From Kribbella pratensis (lineage in GTDB: Bacteria; Actinomycetota; Actinomycetes; Propionibacteriales; Kribbellaceae): a DNA stretch of 64,000 nt. Shown here one piece after another: positions 18,099 through 26,256 of this stretch (position 1 is its first letter; each line of letters starts with the position of its first letter). The notes beneath the pieces are model-generated. The model was not told the DNA's origin and searched no databases. It saw nothing but the letters and a program-made list of their open reading frames with translations. The stretch covers positions 2,191,134 to 2,255,133 of the forward strand of contig NZ_SODU01000001.1 in the NCBI RefSeq assembly GCF_004366075.1. Direction: 5' to 3'. The translations under genes and the position numbers were made by a program.

Positions 18099-18697
18099 CG
18101 TGCCCGGAGACGATGTCGATCGGGGCCTTTGTGCTCGGTGCGCTGGAGGCGTCCGAGCGTCTCGCGGTCGAGGAGCACCTCGTGACCTGTACGGCGTGCC
18201 GCGAGACGTTGCTGCAGTTCGCGCATCTGCCTGGGCTGCTGCACGCCGTACCGGTCGAGGACATCGAAGCGGAGCAGCCGGAGCCCGCTCCGCTTCAGCT
18301 GAGCAAGAAGAGGCGGCCGCGGTGGGTGCTGGCCGCCGCAGCAGCGGCATCGATGGCTGGTGTCGCCGGCTGGGGACTGCTGTCCGCTCCGGCGTCAGCA
18401 ACGTGGACGGCGACGGACGGGGTTGGCGGTCTCGACACGACGGCCAAGCTGGTCAGCCGTGGCTGGGGCACGGACATCCAGCTCCGCCTGACCGACCTGA
18501 AGCCGTACGAGCACTGCATGCTCGTCGTCCACGGCCGCGACGGAACCGTAGAGACAGCCGGCTGGTGGGCTGCTAACGGCAGCTACCACGCACAGGTTCC
18601 CGCGAGTACGTCGCTCCCGCTCCGCGACATCGACCACCTCGAAGTGGTCGACGCAGGAGACACCGTACTGAGCACGGTGTCCCCCACGACGCGCTGA
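18095..18697 (+). CDS. Zinc-finger anti-sigma factor, membrane-anchored
   Basis: 200 residues overlapping the sigma gene by four bases. The N-terminal anti-sigma domain contains the zinc-type motif HLVTCTACRE (His-X3-Cys-X2-Cys, about residues 28-35). A single membrane helix WVLAAAAAASMAGVAGWGLL lies at about 76-96. The ~100-residue outer domain ending LEVVDAGDTVLSTVS resembles the RskA-type C-terminal domain. It should hold the sigma factor at the membrane until an outside signal triggers proteolysis or release. The signal is unknown. Confidence 0.9.
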   Translation: MTCPETMSIGAFVLGALEASERLAVEEHLVTCTACRETLLQFAHLPGLLHAVPVEDIEAEQPEPAPLQLSKKRRPRWVLAAAAAASMAGVAGWGLLSAPASATWTATDGVGGLDTTAKLVSRGWGTDIQLRLTDLKPYEHCMLVVHGRDGTVETAGWWAANGSYHAQVPASTSLPLRDIDHLEVVDAGDTVLSTVSPTTR

Positions 18698-18698
18698 C

Positions 18699-19940
18699 TC
18701 ACCAACTGTTGTTGGAGATTCCCGTGCCCAGGTAGACCTGGTCGTAGGTGTTTCCGTCGTTGTCGTCGGTGTAGGCGACCGCTACTTCGGCGAACGGCGA
18801 CACCGCGACCGTCATCTGCTCCTGCCTACCTGTGGCCACGGAGCTCAGCCGCTGCGCCGACAGCCGACCTGTGTCGGTGCCGTCGGTGCCGAAGCCACGT
18901 ACCCACACGTCCGGATCAGCGCCGGCCACTGTCCAGCCCACGACCGTCTGTGACTGGTCGTCGATACCAATCGACGGTGCCACACCAGCAGCCGCGACCT
19001 GTACGTCGGCGTACCGAGCAGTGCCCGCAGTGTTGAACGCACGCGTCGCCACAGCGCCGGCCGACTCCCAGGCGGCCGCGAAATCGCCGTTGAAGTTGGC
19101 TGCCGCAGCTGGATGCGTCTGCTGACCTGTGGTGTTCGAGTTGGCGACCCGGCGCGACAGCGTGGCTGCACCGTTCGTGCGGCCCAGCCGGATCAGTCCG
19201 ATGTTGTAGTCGCCGTTGGCGTCGCCGTCCTCGTCCCACACGACGACCGCGTCACCTGACGCCGACACGGCCACATCCGGGTTGTGGTGCTGACCGGTGG
19301 TCTGCGAGGCGGTCACCTCCCAGGCGCGTGTGGCCGGTCCGGTGAAGCCGGCCGCCTTCACTGTTGCCGGCGTACCGGTCTGGATGTCTTCCCACGCCAC
19401 GGTGAATGCGACTGCAGCACCGGACGGTGCGCCGTCCGGGTCGACAGCGACTCGCGGGTTGATCTGCTGGCCGGTGGAGCTGCTGTTGGAGTTGCCGGAC
19501 GCTGTGACGGTGCCGGCGGTGTTCACGACGCGGTACGGGATGTTGTAGTACCCGTTGCCGTCCGGGTCGTCCTGCCACACCACGACGGCGTTGCCCTTGT
19601 CGTCCAGGCCGACGTCCGGGTGCAGGTGCCGCCAGTTCGTCACACCGCTACTTCCGCCCGCGGACAGCTTCGTCTCGTACACCGCAGTGCCGTTGCGGAA
19701 GAGCCGCAGGTAGATCTCGCTGTGCACGTTGTCGGTCGCGTTGTCGGTGTCGCGGTCGTCCTCCCACGCCACCGCGACGTACCCGTTGCGGTTGATCGCA
19801 ACGGAGGCTGCGTCCTGATCGCCGGTGGAGACACTGTTCGCCGCCACCCAGGTGGGAGCAGCAATGTGCGCCTCGGCGGTGGTCGCGGTGAGGGTCAGCA
19901 CCGTCGCCGCAATCGCTGTAGCAGCAAGCGTCTTCTTCAT
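18699..19940 (-). CDS. Secreted seven-repeat (beta-propeller-like) protein
   Basis: 413 residues from the ATG at 19940 (MKKTLAATAIAATVLTLTATTAEA is a clear signal peptide). Seven repeats of about 45-60 residues follow, each with a core of the type P-x-V-A-V-...-G-x-x-x-V-A-W-x-D. Examples are NRNGYVAVAWEDDRD, DDKGNAVVVWQDDPDG, SASGDAVVVWDEDGD and SPFAEVAVAYTDDND. Seven blade-like units of this kind suggest a secreted beta-propeller. The Asp-rich loops may bind Ca2+. Its ATG is two bases after the PhoD stop, so it is translationally coupled to PhoD. I recognise no named family; function unknown. Confidence 0.8.
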   Translation of the reverse strand: MKKTLAATAIAATVLTLTATTAEAHIAAPTWVAANSVSTGDQDAASVAINRNGYVAVAWEDDRDTDNATDNVHSEIYLRLFRNGTAVYETKLSAGGSSGVTNWRHLHPDVGLDDKGNAVVVWQDDPDGNGYYNIPYRVVNTAGTVTASGNSNSSSTGQQINPRVAVDPDGAPSGAAVAFTVAWEDIQTGTPATVKAAGFTGPATRAWEVTASQTTGQHHNPDVAVSASGDAVVVWDEDGDANGDYNIGLIRLGRTNGAATLSRRVANSNTTGQQTHPAAAANFNGDFAAAWESAGAVATRAFNTAGTARYADVQVAAAGVAPSIGIDDQSQTVVGWTVAGADPDVWVRGFGTDGTDTGRLSAQRLSSVATGRQEQMTVAVSPFAEVAVAYTDDNDGNTYDQVYLGTGISNNSW

Positions 19941-19942
19941 CG

Positions 19943-21490
19943 TCACACCGCCTGCAGTCCGGGTTGACCCTCTTGGATGACGAACGATTTCGCCGTACTC
20001 ACGGCTGCGCCGTGCTCCGAAACCTTCGCGACAGCACGGAAATCGGCCCGCAGCTGGGTCGGGCTGATCGTCGTCCGGACGTAGCCGCGACGGTTCTGGT
20101 AGAACCGCAGCCACGGATTCTCCGCGAGATTCGGGATCGTGGTTGCCCCGTCGCCGTCGCCACTCGAGGTGACCGAGCTCGTCACCAACTCGGACCCGAT
20201 GACCGCCGAGTTCGTGTTGCTGTAGTCGGCTTTCAGATCGCTGGCCCATGCGCGATGGACGTCACCGGTCAGGACGACCGGGTTGCGGGTTCCGCGGTCG
20301 ATCCAGCCCTGCTGGATGCGGGCCCGCGAGGCGCGGTAGCCGTCCCACGAGTCCATGCTCCCCGCACCGGCCGAGTCGAACCGGCGAGCGAAGAACACCT
20401 GCTGTCCAAGGATGTCCCACGTGCCGTAGTGCTGGTTGAGACCGTCGAGCAGCCAGGTCTCCTGGGTGTTGCCCGGCAGACTGCGGCTGGCGAGGTCAGC
20501 GTCGGAGCACACCTTCCAGCCGTCGCCACAGGCCTGGTCGTTGCGGTACTGCCGTGTGTCGAGCATGTGGAACGTCGCGAGACTCCCCCACCGCAGCCGG
20601 CGGTAGAGCGGGATCGAGTTGCCGCTGTTCGCCTGTGCCGGCCGCAGCGGCATGTTCTCGTAGTACGCCTGGTACGCCGCGGTCCGCCGAGCGGTCCACT
20701 GCGCTGTCGTGAGAGACGGCGTACTGTCCGCTCGCACCATGTTGGCGTAGTTGTTCTCCACCTCGTGGTCGTCCGGTACGACGAGCCACGGCGCGACCGC
20801 ATGCGCTGCCTGCAGGTCGGGGTCCGACTTGTACTGCGCGTACCGGCGACGGTAGTCCGCGAGCGACACGATCTCGCTCGCACCCGCGTGCAGGCGAGGC
20901 CTTCCGGTGGTGGCGCCGTACTCGTAGATGTAGTCACCCAGGAAGAGGATGAGGCCCGGGTTCTCCTCGGCCATGCGCCGGTAGACCGTGTAGTAGCCCT
21001 CCTCGTAATGCGCACAGGAGGTGAAGGCCATCACCAGGTCTCGCCCGTTGGTGCCCACAGCCGGAGCGGTCCGGGTGCGGCCGACGGGTGACAGGTGGCC
21101 CTGCGCGCGGAAGCGGTAGAAGTAGTCCGCGTCCGGGCTGAGGCCGCCTGCGATGACATGCACCGAGTGGGCGGAGGCGTACTTCGCGGTCACCGTGCCG
21201 GACGCGACCAGCGTGCTGAAGGTGTCGGTGGTCGACACCTGCCAGTCAACGGCGACATCGGCGTTCGCCATGCCGCCTTGGCCGTCGGCATTCAGCGGCG
21301 AGGGTGCCAGACGGGTCCAGAGCACGACGCTGTTGGCGTCGGGCTCACCGGACGCGATGCCGAGCTGGAACGGGTACGGGACGGCGGCGGTGGCGGTGAT
21401 CACGGACGACTGGGCGGCAGCCGGGAGGGCGCCGGCCCCAGCTGCGGCGAGTCCGCCGAGAACAAGGGTCCTGCGACTGATTGGGCTCAT
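19943..21490 (-). CDS. phoD: Tat-exported PhoD family alkaline phosphatase
   Basis: 515 residues. The N-terminus has a twin-arginine signal (ISRRTLVLGGLAAAGAGALPAAA). An Ig-like N-terminal domain (FQLGIASGEPDANSVVLWTRL) precedes the metallophosphatase domain with LILFLGDYIYEYG, WLVVPDDHEVENNY and PVVLTGDVHRAW, which supply the Fe/Ca ligands. PhoD releases phosphate from phosphomono- and diesters outside the cell. It is first in a two-gene operon with the propeller-like protein. A possible PHO box lies upstream at 21533-21565, which would fit phosphate-starvation control. Confidence 0.93.
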   Translation of the reverse strand: MSPISRRTLVLGGLAAAGAGALPAAAQSSVITATAAVPYPFQLGIASGEPDANSVVLWTRLAPSPLNADGQGGMANADVAVDWQVSTTDTFSTLVASGTVTAKYASAHSVHVIAGGLSPDADYFYRFRAQGHLSPVGRTRTAPAVGTNGRDLVMAFTSCAHYEEGYYTVYRRMAEENPGLILFLGDYIYEYGATTGRPRLHAGASEIVSLADYRRRYAQYKSDPDLQAAHAVAPWLVVPDDHEVENNYANMVRADSTPSLTTAQWTARRTAAYQAYYENMPLRPAQANSGNSIPLYRRLRWGSLATFHMLDTRQYRNDQACGDGWKVCSDADLASRSLPGNTQETWLLDGLNQHYGTWDILGQQVFFARRFDSAGAGSMDSWDGYRASRARIQQGWIDRGTRNPVVLTGDVHRAWASDLKADYSNTNSAVIGSELVTSSVTSSGDGDGATTIPNLAENPWLRFYQNRRGYVRTTISPTQLRADFRAVAKVSEHGAAVSTAKSFVIQEGQPGLQAV

Positions 21491-21532
21491 GAGGCCTCAC
21501 CTTCACGGGTACTCAGGGCGGTAGGCCCCCGG

Positions 21533-21565
21533 ATCGGTCGAACTGCGGGTGACCATTCGGGAACC
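21533..21565 (-). promoter_or_regulatory. Candidate PHO box upstream of phoD
   Basis: On the minus strand three 11-base units run in tandem: GGTTCCCGAAT, GGTCACCCGCA, GTTCGACCGAT. Against the streptomycete PHO unit GTTCACC they match 4, 6 and 5 of 7 positions. The direct-repeat spacing and place (43-75 bp before the ATG) are right, but the individual matches are imperfect. Confidence 0.35.
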
Positions 21566-21617
21566 TTGAGTGTGTGCGGTGCTCCGTGCCCATGATTGCG
21601 CAGAATTGGTAAATTTC

Positions 21618-21992
21618 CTACAGCAGAACGAGCAGCAGCAGTACGGCGGCCGGAACGCCCTCCAGCAACGTGTTCAACCAGAGTCGCCGCTCCGTTGCGA
21701 GCAGGACGAGCGCCAGGAAGACGTGCTGCGCTGCGGTGAAAGCGACCAGCGCCTCACCCTGCGGCACATGCCCGGTCCGGGCGAGGACGACGCCGAGCGC
21801 CAGCGCGACAGCGGTCGTGAAGTTGTAGAACCCGAGGTTCACGATCCACAACCTGACCGCGTCGAAGTCCCGGCGCTCCAGCAGGAACAGCGGATACAGC
21901 CGCGGATGGCGGTAGAAGAACGACTCCATCAGCCAGACCCACGCCAGCATGACCGCGATGGCGATCGCGAGGATCTGCGCCGCCGTCCTCAT
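21618..21992 (-). CDS. DUF1304 family membrane protein
   Basis: 124 residues with four membrane helices: ILAIAIAVMLAWVWLMESF, VNLGFYNFTTAVALALGVVL, the segment around FTAAQHVFLALVLLA, and a C-terminal LLEGVPAAVLLLLVLL. The motif ESFFYRHPRL followed by NLGFYN is characteristic of DUF1304. Function unknown. It overlaps the cupin gene by four bases (ATGA), forming a two-gene operon. Confidence 0.85.
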   Translation of the reverse strand: MRTAAQILAIAIAVMLAWVWLMESFFYRHPRLYPLFLLERRDFDAVRLWIVNLGFYNFTTAVALALGVVLARTGHVPQGEALVAFTAAQHVFLALVLLATERRLWLNTLLEGVPAAVLLLLVLL

Positions 21993-22426
21993 GATGTAGC
22001 CCCCAGGCTGACGCCGTGCCGGCTCGTGATCTCACCCAGCGCGGCGTAGTCGGCCGGATCGGCGCCGGCCAGGTCCGCGAAGAACGCGCCCATCCGCCCG
22101 GTCTGGCTGACAGCGAGGAACTTCGCCGACGGCGTCAGCACCGAGAACGTGTTCACGGTGCCGGCCGGGATGCTGATCGAGGCGCCAGGTCCGAGGTCGT
22201 AGCCCTGATCCCCTGCCTGGACGAGGATCCGGCCCTGCAGGACGTAGAACGCCTTGCTCCACGACTCGCTGTGCGGCGGCGAGGCGTCGGCGCGCGGCGC
22301 GTCGATCTCGAACAGCTCGTACTGCCCGCCGGTGTGCTCGGCGCCGATCTTGACCGTCACGGTCGCGTCCGGGGCGGCGTACTCGACACCGCTGCCCGCA
22401 TTGCTCAGATGCACTGTTTCGTTCAT
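21989..22426 (-). CDS. Cupin domain protein
   Basis: 145 residues from the ATG at 22426; the frame stays open to 22594, but that part is compositionally unlike protein and covers the divergent promoter region. The cupin motifs are HSESWSKAFYVLQGRILVQAGDQGYDLGPGASISIPAGTVNTF. The usual first-motif metal ligands are only partly kept (H-S-E-S-W-S-K), so metal binding is uncertain. It may act as a small sensor or isomerase-like enzyme. Divergent from a LuxR-type regulator, with a GGGG/CCCC inverted repeat between, which suggests control by it. Confidence 0.8.
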   Translation of the reverse strand: MNETVHLSNAGSGVEYAAPDATVTVKIGAEHTGGQYELFEIDAPRADASPPHSESWSKAFYVLQGRILVQAGDQGYDLGPGASISIPAGTVNTFSVLTPSAKFLAVSQTGRMGAFFADLAGADPADYAALGEITSRHGVSLGATS

Positions 22427-22495
22427 GACTGCGACGGTAGGAAGCGGCGTACGGCGGAGGTATCCCGTGCGGCTGTGCTCGTCGCAGCCACCCGA

Positions 22496-22514
22496 ATCCC
22501 CACATTTCGGGGAT
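22496..22514. promoter_or_regulatory. Inverted repeat between cupin and LuxR genes
   Basis: ATCCCC (22496-22501) and GGGGAT (22509-22514) form a perfect 6-bp inverted repeat with a 7-base spacer. It overlaps an alternative CCCGAA/TTCGGG pair. It sits in the 122-bp divergent region, 35 bp before the LuxR start. The size fits a LuxR/NarL dimer site. Confidence 0.4.
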
Positions 22515-22548
22515 AGGCGGCCGGGGTACGTCGGCGCATACTGAGCGC

Positions 22549-23574
22549 ATGTGGGAGGGGCGGGCGCGGGCCGCGCGCCGGGACATCGCGGCACTGGCGA
22601 CCTCGGGGATGGGCGTCGCGGAACTGCACGCGGCCGCGATCGAGGTGGTCGAACAGGTCGTCGGCAGCGAGCTCACCTGCTGGGCCGGCATGGACCCGGG
22701 CACGCTGGTGATCAGCTCGATGACGAGCGGCGCGGCCCGCATCCCAGCCGAGTACGAGCCGCGGCTGGCGGAGACGGAGTACGCCGGAACCGTGCCGAAC
22801 TCGTTCGCCGAACTGGCCCGCACGTCACACCAGGTCGCACGCTTGTCGGACCTGCCGTACCGCGAGGTGGTCGGACACCGACGGCTGAACGAGGTGTGGC
22901 GGCCGCTCGGGATCGAGCACGAGGTCCGGACGACGTTCGTCGTCGACGGGGACTGCTGGGGCGCGGCCGGGTTCGTCCGCAGCGGTCCCGACTTCAGTGA
23001 CCGGGAGGTGGAGTTCCTCGGGTCGGTGGCGCCGGTCATCGGCGCTGCGACGCGGGTCGCCGTACGGACGGACGCACACGGGTACCGCGGAGGGGTCGGC
23101 CCGTCGATCGTCGTCACCGGACCGACCGGCGAGCCGCGGGCGATCACCGCGGCCGCCCAGATCTGGCAGGACGAGCTGGACGAGATCGCGCCGGGACGCT
23201 TCGGCGTACTGCTTCGGGCCGTCGTCACGGGCACCCGAGCCTCCGGCACCTTCCAGGCGCGGGTGCAGACCGCCGCCGGCGAGTGGGTGCTGATGCAGGG
23301 CAGCCGGCTGCTGGGTGACAGCGAGGACGAGGTGGTGGTGACGATCGAGCCTGCCTCGGGTCAGCACCTGGTCGGCATGCTGCTCGCGGCGTACGGCCTG
23401 ACCACGCGCGAGCGGGAGATCTGTCTGGAGATCATCTCCGGGCACACCACCGGCGCGATCGCCGACCGGTTGTCGATCTCGCCGCACACGATCCAGGACC
23501 ACCTGAAGTCGGCGTTCGCCAAGGTCGGCGTCCGGAGCCGTGGCGAACTGGTCGCGACGCTCAGGCCGGGATGA
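22549..23574 (+). CDS. LuxR family regulator with GAF-like sensor domain
   Basis: 341 residues. The N-terminal two thirds (about 10-180) resemble a GAF-type sensor (AAAIEVVEQVVGSELTCWAGMDP, ending at FSDREVEFLGSVAPVIGAATR). The C-terminus is a LuxR helix-turn-helix: GLTTREREICLEIISGHTTGAIADRLSISPHTIQDHLKSAFAKVGVRSRGELVA. Such GAF-LuxR proteins are common orphan regulators in actinobacteria. It is divergent from the cupin/DUF1304 operon. Its 3' end overlaps the convergent AraC gene by 14 bp. The ligand is unknown. Confidence 0.87.
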   Translation: MWEGRARAARRDIAALATSGMGVAELHAAAIEVVEQVVGSELTCWAGMDPGTLVISSMTSGAARIPAEYEPRLAETEYAGTVPNSFAELARTSHQVARLSDLPYREVVGHRRLNEVWRPLGIEHEVRTTFVVDGDCWGAAGFVRSGPDFSDREVEFLGSVAPVIGAATRVAVRTDAHGYRGGVGPSIVVTGPTGEPRAITAAAQIWQDELDEIAPGRFGVLLRAVVTGTRASGTFQARVQTAAGEWVLMQGSRLLGDSEDEVVVTIEPASGQHLVGMLLAAYGLTTREREICLEIISGHTTGAIADRLSISPHTIQDHLKSAFAKVGVRSRGELVATLRPG

Positions 23575-24460
23575 GCTGCTTGCGATACGTCCCCGGCGGT
23601 ACGCCGAAGTCGCGCTTGAACGCCTTTGCGAACGCGAACTCCGACGTGTAGCCGATCTCCTTCGCCACCGTGGCGATCGGGCGATCACAGTCCCGCAGCA
23701 GCCGCGCCGCGGTCGTCATCCGCCAACGGGACAGGTATGTCAGCGGCGGCTCCCCGACCGCCTCCGTGAACCGCCGCGCGAAGGCAGCCCGCGACAACCC
23801 GACCTCGGAGGCCAGGTCGGCGACCGTCCACGCGGCGCCAGGCCGCTCGTGGAGGAGCTCCAGCGACTGCACGACCGCGGGATCGGTCAGCGCCCGCGAC
23901 CAGCCCCGATCCGCCGGGCAGTCGCTGTCCTCGAACCAGGCCCGCAAGATCAGCACGAGAAGCGCATCCACCAGCGCCGGCACGACGGCGGCCGCGCCGG
24001 GCCGCTGCGCGTCGAGCTCCTCGCCCAGGATGCTGATGGCCGTATGCAACGAACGGTGGCGGCCGGGGTTCGCCGGTACGACGACCACGTCGGGCAGCCT
24101 GCTCAGCACCGGGTGCGGGCGCTCCCGGTCCAGCCGGTAGGTGCCGCACAGCAGCAACGACCGCGCGCCCTGACCCTGCGGCGGCTCCTCGACCGACGGG
24201 TCGAAGTCGACCAGCGGCGAATCGGGATGGTCGGCGATCGCGTGCTCGACGCCGCGCGGCAGCAGGACCGCGTCGCCCGGGCCGAGCGGGATCGGGTCGC
24301 CGTCCGGCGGCAGCAACCACGCCGTACCTTGCAGGACAAGGTGGAACGTGGCACCGAACGAGTGCACGAAGCGCAGTCCCCACGGCCCCCGGACGTCGGT
24401 GCGCCCGGACGTGGCCGGGCCGGTCCTCATCGCGGCGACGACATCGGCAAGCACATCCAT
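23561..24460 (-). CDS. AraC family regulator with cupin_6-type N-terminal domain
   Basis: 299 residues from the ATG at 24460 (MDVLADVVAAM); ATGs at 24469 and 24472 are also possible. The N-terminal cupin domain shows HLVLQGTAWLLPPDGDPIPLGPGDAVLLPRGVEHAI. The C-terminal AraC domain has both helix-turn-helices: WTVADLASEVGLSRAAFARRFTEAVGEPPLTYLSRWRM and the closing YTSEFAFAKAFKRDFGVPPGTYRK. It is divergent from the NAD(P)H-binding oxidoreductase gene and probably controls it, as is usual for this AraC subgroup beside quinone- or aldehyde-reducing enzymes. Confidence 0.9.
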   Translation of the reverse strand: MDVLADVVAAMRTGPATSGRTDVRGPWGLRFVHSFGATFHLVLQGTAWLLPPDGDPIPLGPGDAVLLPRGVEHAIADHPDSPLVDFDPSVEEPPQGQGARSLLLCGTYRLDRERPHPVLSRLPDVVVVPANPGRHRSLHTAISILGEELDAQRPGAAAVVPALVDALLVLILRAWFEDSDCPADRGWSRALTDPAVVQSLELLHERPGAAWTVADLASEVGLSRAAFARRFTEAVGEPPLTYLSRWRMTTAARLLRDCDRPIATVAKEIGYTSEFAFAKAFKRDFGVPPGTYRKQLIPA

Positions 24461-24580
24461 ACCTGGCATCATACGCGCACCGATCAAGACGATCGGATAT
24501 AAAGCTGCGCTCAATGGACATAGATCCGCTCGCCACAGCGGCCTACTGTCGGTGACAGAACCCAACGACTAGGAGTATCA

Positions 24581-25432
24581 ATGAGCATCGTCGTCACCGC
24601 CGCCACCGGGCACCTGGGCACGCTCGTCATCGACGAGCTGCTGCAGCGGGTCCCCGCCGATGAGGTCGTCGCGGTCGTACGCAACGCCGCGAAGGCGGCC
24701 CCGATCGCGGACCGCGGCGTCGAGGTCCGGGTCGCCGACTACAACGACCCGGACGCGCTCGCGAAGGCCTTCGGCGCTGATGACACAGTGCTGCTGATCT
24801 CGGGCCTCGACCCGAACCGCCTCGAACAGCACCAGGCCGTCATCACGGCCGCCATGAACGCCGGGGTCGCGCGGATCGCGTACACCAGCGTGCTCGGCGG
24901 ACCTGACGCGGACTTCGAGCTGGCCGCCGACCACATCGCCACCGAGCAGGCGATCCTCGATTCCGGGCTGCCGTACACGTTCCTGCGCAACGGCTGGTAC
25001 AGCGAGGTCTACACGGACCAGATCGCCGTACAGCTGGTGAACGGGGTCGTCGGGAGCGCGGGTGACGGGCGGATCGCGTCGGCCGCGCGGCGGGACTACG
25101 CGGCGGCGGCTGCCGTCGTACTGACCGGCGAAGGGCACGAGAAGAAGGCGTACGAGCTGAACGGCGACACGACCTGGACACTGACCGACTACGCCGCCGA
25201 GCTGTCGAAGCAGTCCGGTCAGAACGTTGCCTACAACAACCTCTCCCCCGAGGATCTCACCCAGGTGCTGACAGCTGCCGGAATCCCGGCGCCGTTCGTC
25301 CCCGTCCTCGTCGGCGTCGACGACGCCATCAAGCGCGGCCTGCTGGCCGGCCGCGGATCCGACCTTTCCCGCCTGATCGGCCGCCCCACCACCCCGATCG
25401 CGGACACGATCGCCGCCGCTTTGAACGCCTAA
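24581..25432 (+). CDS. NmrA/QorB-like NAD(P)H-binding oxidoreductase
   Basis: 283 residues of the atypical short-chain dehydrogenase type. The N-terminal Rossmann motif is VTAATGHLGTLV. The segments LLISGLDPNRLEQHQAVITAAMNAGVARIAYTS and TFLRNGWYSEVY are typical of NmrA-like and NAD(P)H:quinone oxidoreductase 2 (QorB) proteins. An AGGAG site precedes the ATG. Divergent from an AraC regulator. It overlaps the convergent FAH gene by four bases. Quinone reduction is likely but the substrate is not shown. Confidence 0.85.
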   Translation: MSIVVTAATGHLGTLVIDELLQRVPADEVVAVVRNAAKAAPIADRGVEVRVADYNDPDALAKAFGADDTVLLISGLDPNRLEQHQAVITAAMNAGVARIAYTSVLGGPDADFELAADHIATEQAILDSGLPYTFLRNGWYSEVYTDQIAVQLVNGVVGSAGDGRIASAARRDYAAAAAVVLTGEGHEKKAYELNGDTTWTLTDYAAELSKQSGQNVAYNNLSPEDLTQVLTAAGIPAPFVPVLVGVDDAIKRGLLAGRGSDLSRLIGRPTTPIADTIAAALNA

Positions 25433-26256
25433 GGAGCCGCGACGAGCTGGTTGTGCTGCTCGCCCAGGCCATCCGCCCAGACCCGTAGTACGTCGCCCGC
25501 GCGTAGGTACCGGGGTGGTTTCTGTCCCGCACCTACGCCGGCCGGCGTGCCGGTGCTGATCACGTCGCCCGGGTAGAGCGTCATGAACTGCGAGATGTAG
25601 TGCACCAGGTGCGCGACGCCGAAGATCATCTCGGCCGTCGAACTGTCCTGCAGCGCCTCGCCGTTCACGTCCAGCCCGAGCTTGATCGCCTGCGGATCCG
25701 GCACCTCGTCCGCGGTCAGGATCCACGGGCCGAGCGGGCAGAACGTCGCCGAGTTCTTGCCCTTGTCCCACTGCCCGCCGCGCGCGAGCTGGAAGTGCCG
25801 CTCGGACACGTCGTTCACCAGCACATACCCGGCGACATACTCCATCGCCGCTGCCTCGTCGGCGAGGTAGGACGCCGTACGCCCGATCACCACGCCCAGC
25901 TCGACCTCCCAGTCGGTCTTCTCGCCGCCGCGCGGAATCACCACGTCGTCATGCGCGCCGACCACGGTGTCCGGCGCCTTCATGAACAGGATCGGCTCGG
26001 CCGGCGCCTGCTGCCCGCCCTCGGCCGCGTGGTCGGCGTAGTTCAGTCCGACGCACACGACCTTCCCGGGGCTGAGCGGTGCGGCCAGTCGCACCGCCTC
26101 GAACTCCACCGCCGGGCCGGTGGCCGCGGCGGCCCGTTCACGCCAACGGTCCGGGTCGAACGCCTCCGACGTACCAGGCAACGTCGCCACCCAGCCGTCG
26201 TCGGCGAGTACGGCGTCGCGCAGTCCGTCGTCGGTGTGGATCCGGAGCAGTCTCAC
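25429..26256 (-). CDS. Fumarylacetoacetate hydrolase (FAH) family enzyme
   Basis: 275 residues from the GTG at 26256, which has a GGAGGAA ribosome binding site and overlaps the stop of the upstream gene (GTGA). The FAH fold motifs are KVVCVGLNYADHAAE, the metal ligands in DWEVELGVVIG and LVNDVSER, and GGQWDKGKNSATFCPLGPWILT. That last block is most like the subgroup that hydrolyses 2,4-diketo-3-deoxy sugar acids or ureidoglycolate. In the context of sugar transporters and Gfo/Idh and amidohydrolase enzymes, a role in non-phosphorylative sugar-acid breakdown is the best inference. Last gene of the minus-strand operon. Confidence 0.88.
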   Translation of the reverse strand: MRLLRIHTDDGLRDAVLADDGWVATLPGTSEAFDPDRWRERAAAATGPAVEFEAVRLAAPLSPGKVVCVGLNYADHAAEGGQQAPAEPILFMKAPDTVVGAHDDVVIPRGGEKTDWEVELGVVIGRTASYLADEAAAMEYVAGYVLVNDVSERHFQLARGGQWDKGKNSATFCPLGPWILTADEVPDPQAIKLGLDVNGEALQDSSTAEMIFGVAHLVHYISQFMTLYPGDVISTGTPAGVGAGQKPPRYLRAGDVLRVWADGLGEQHNQLVAAP

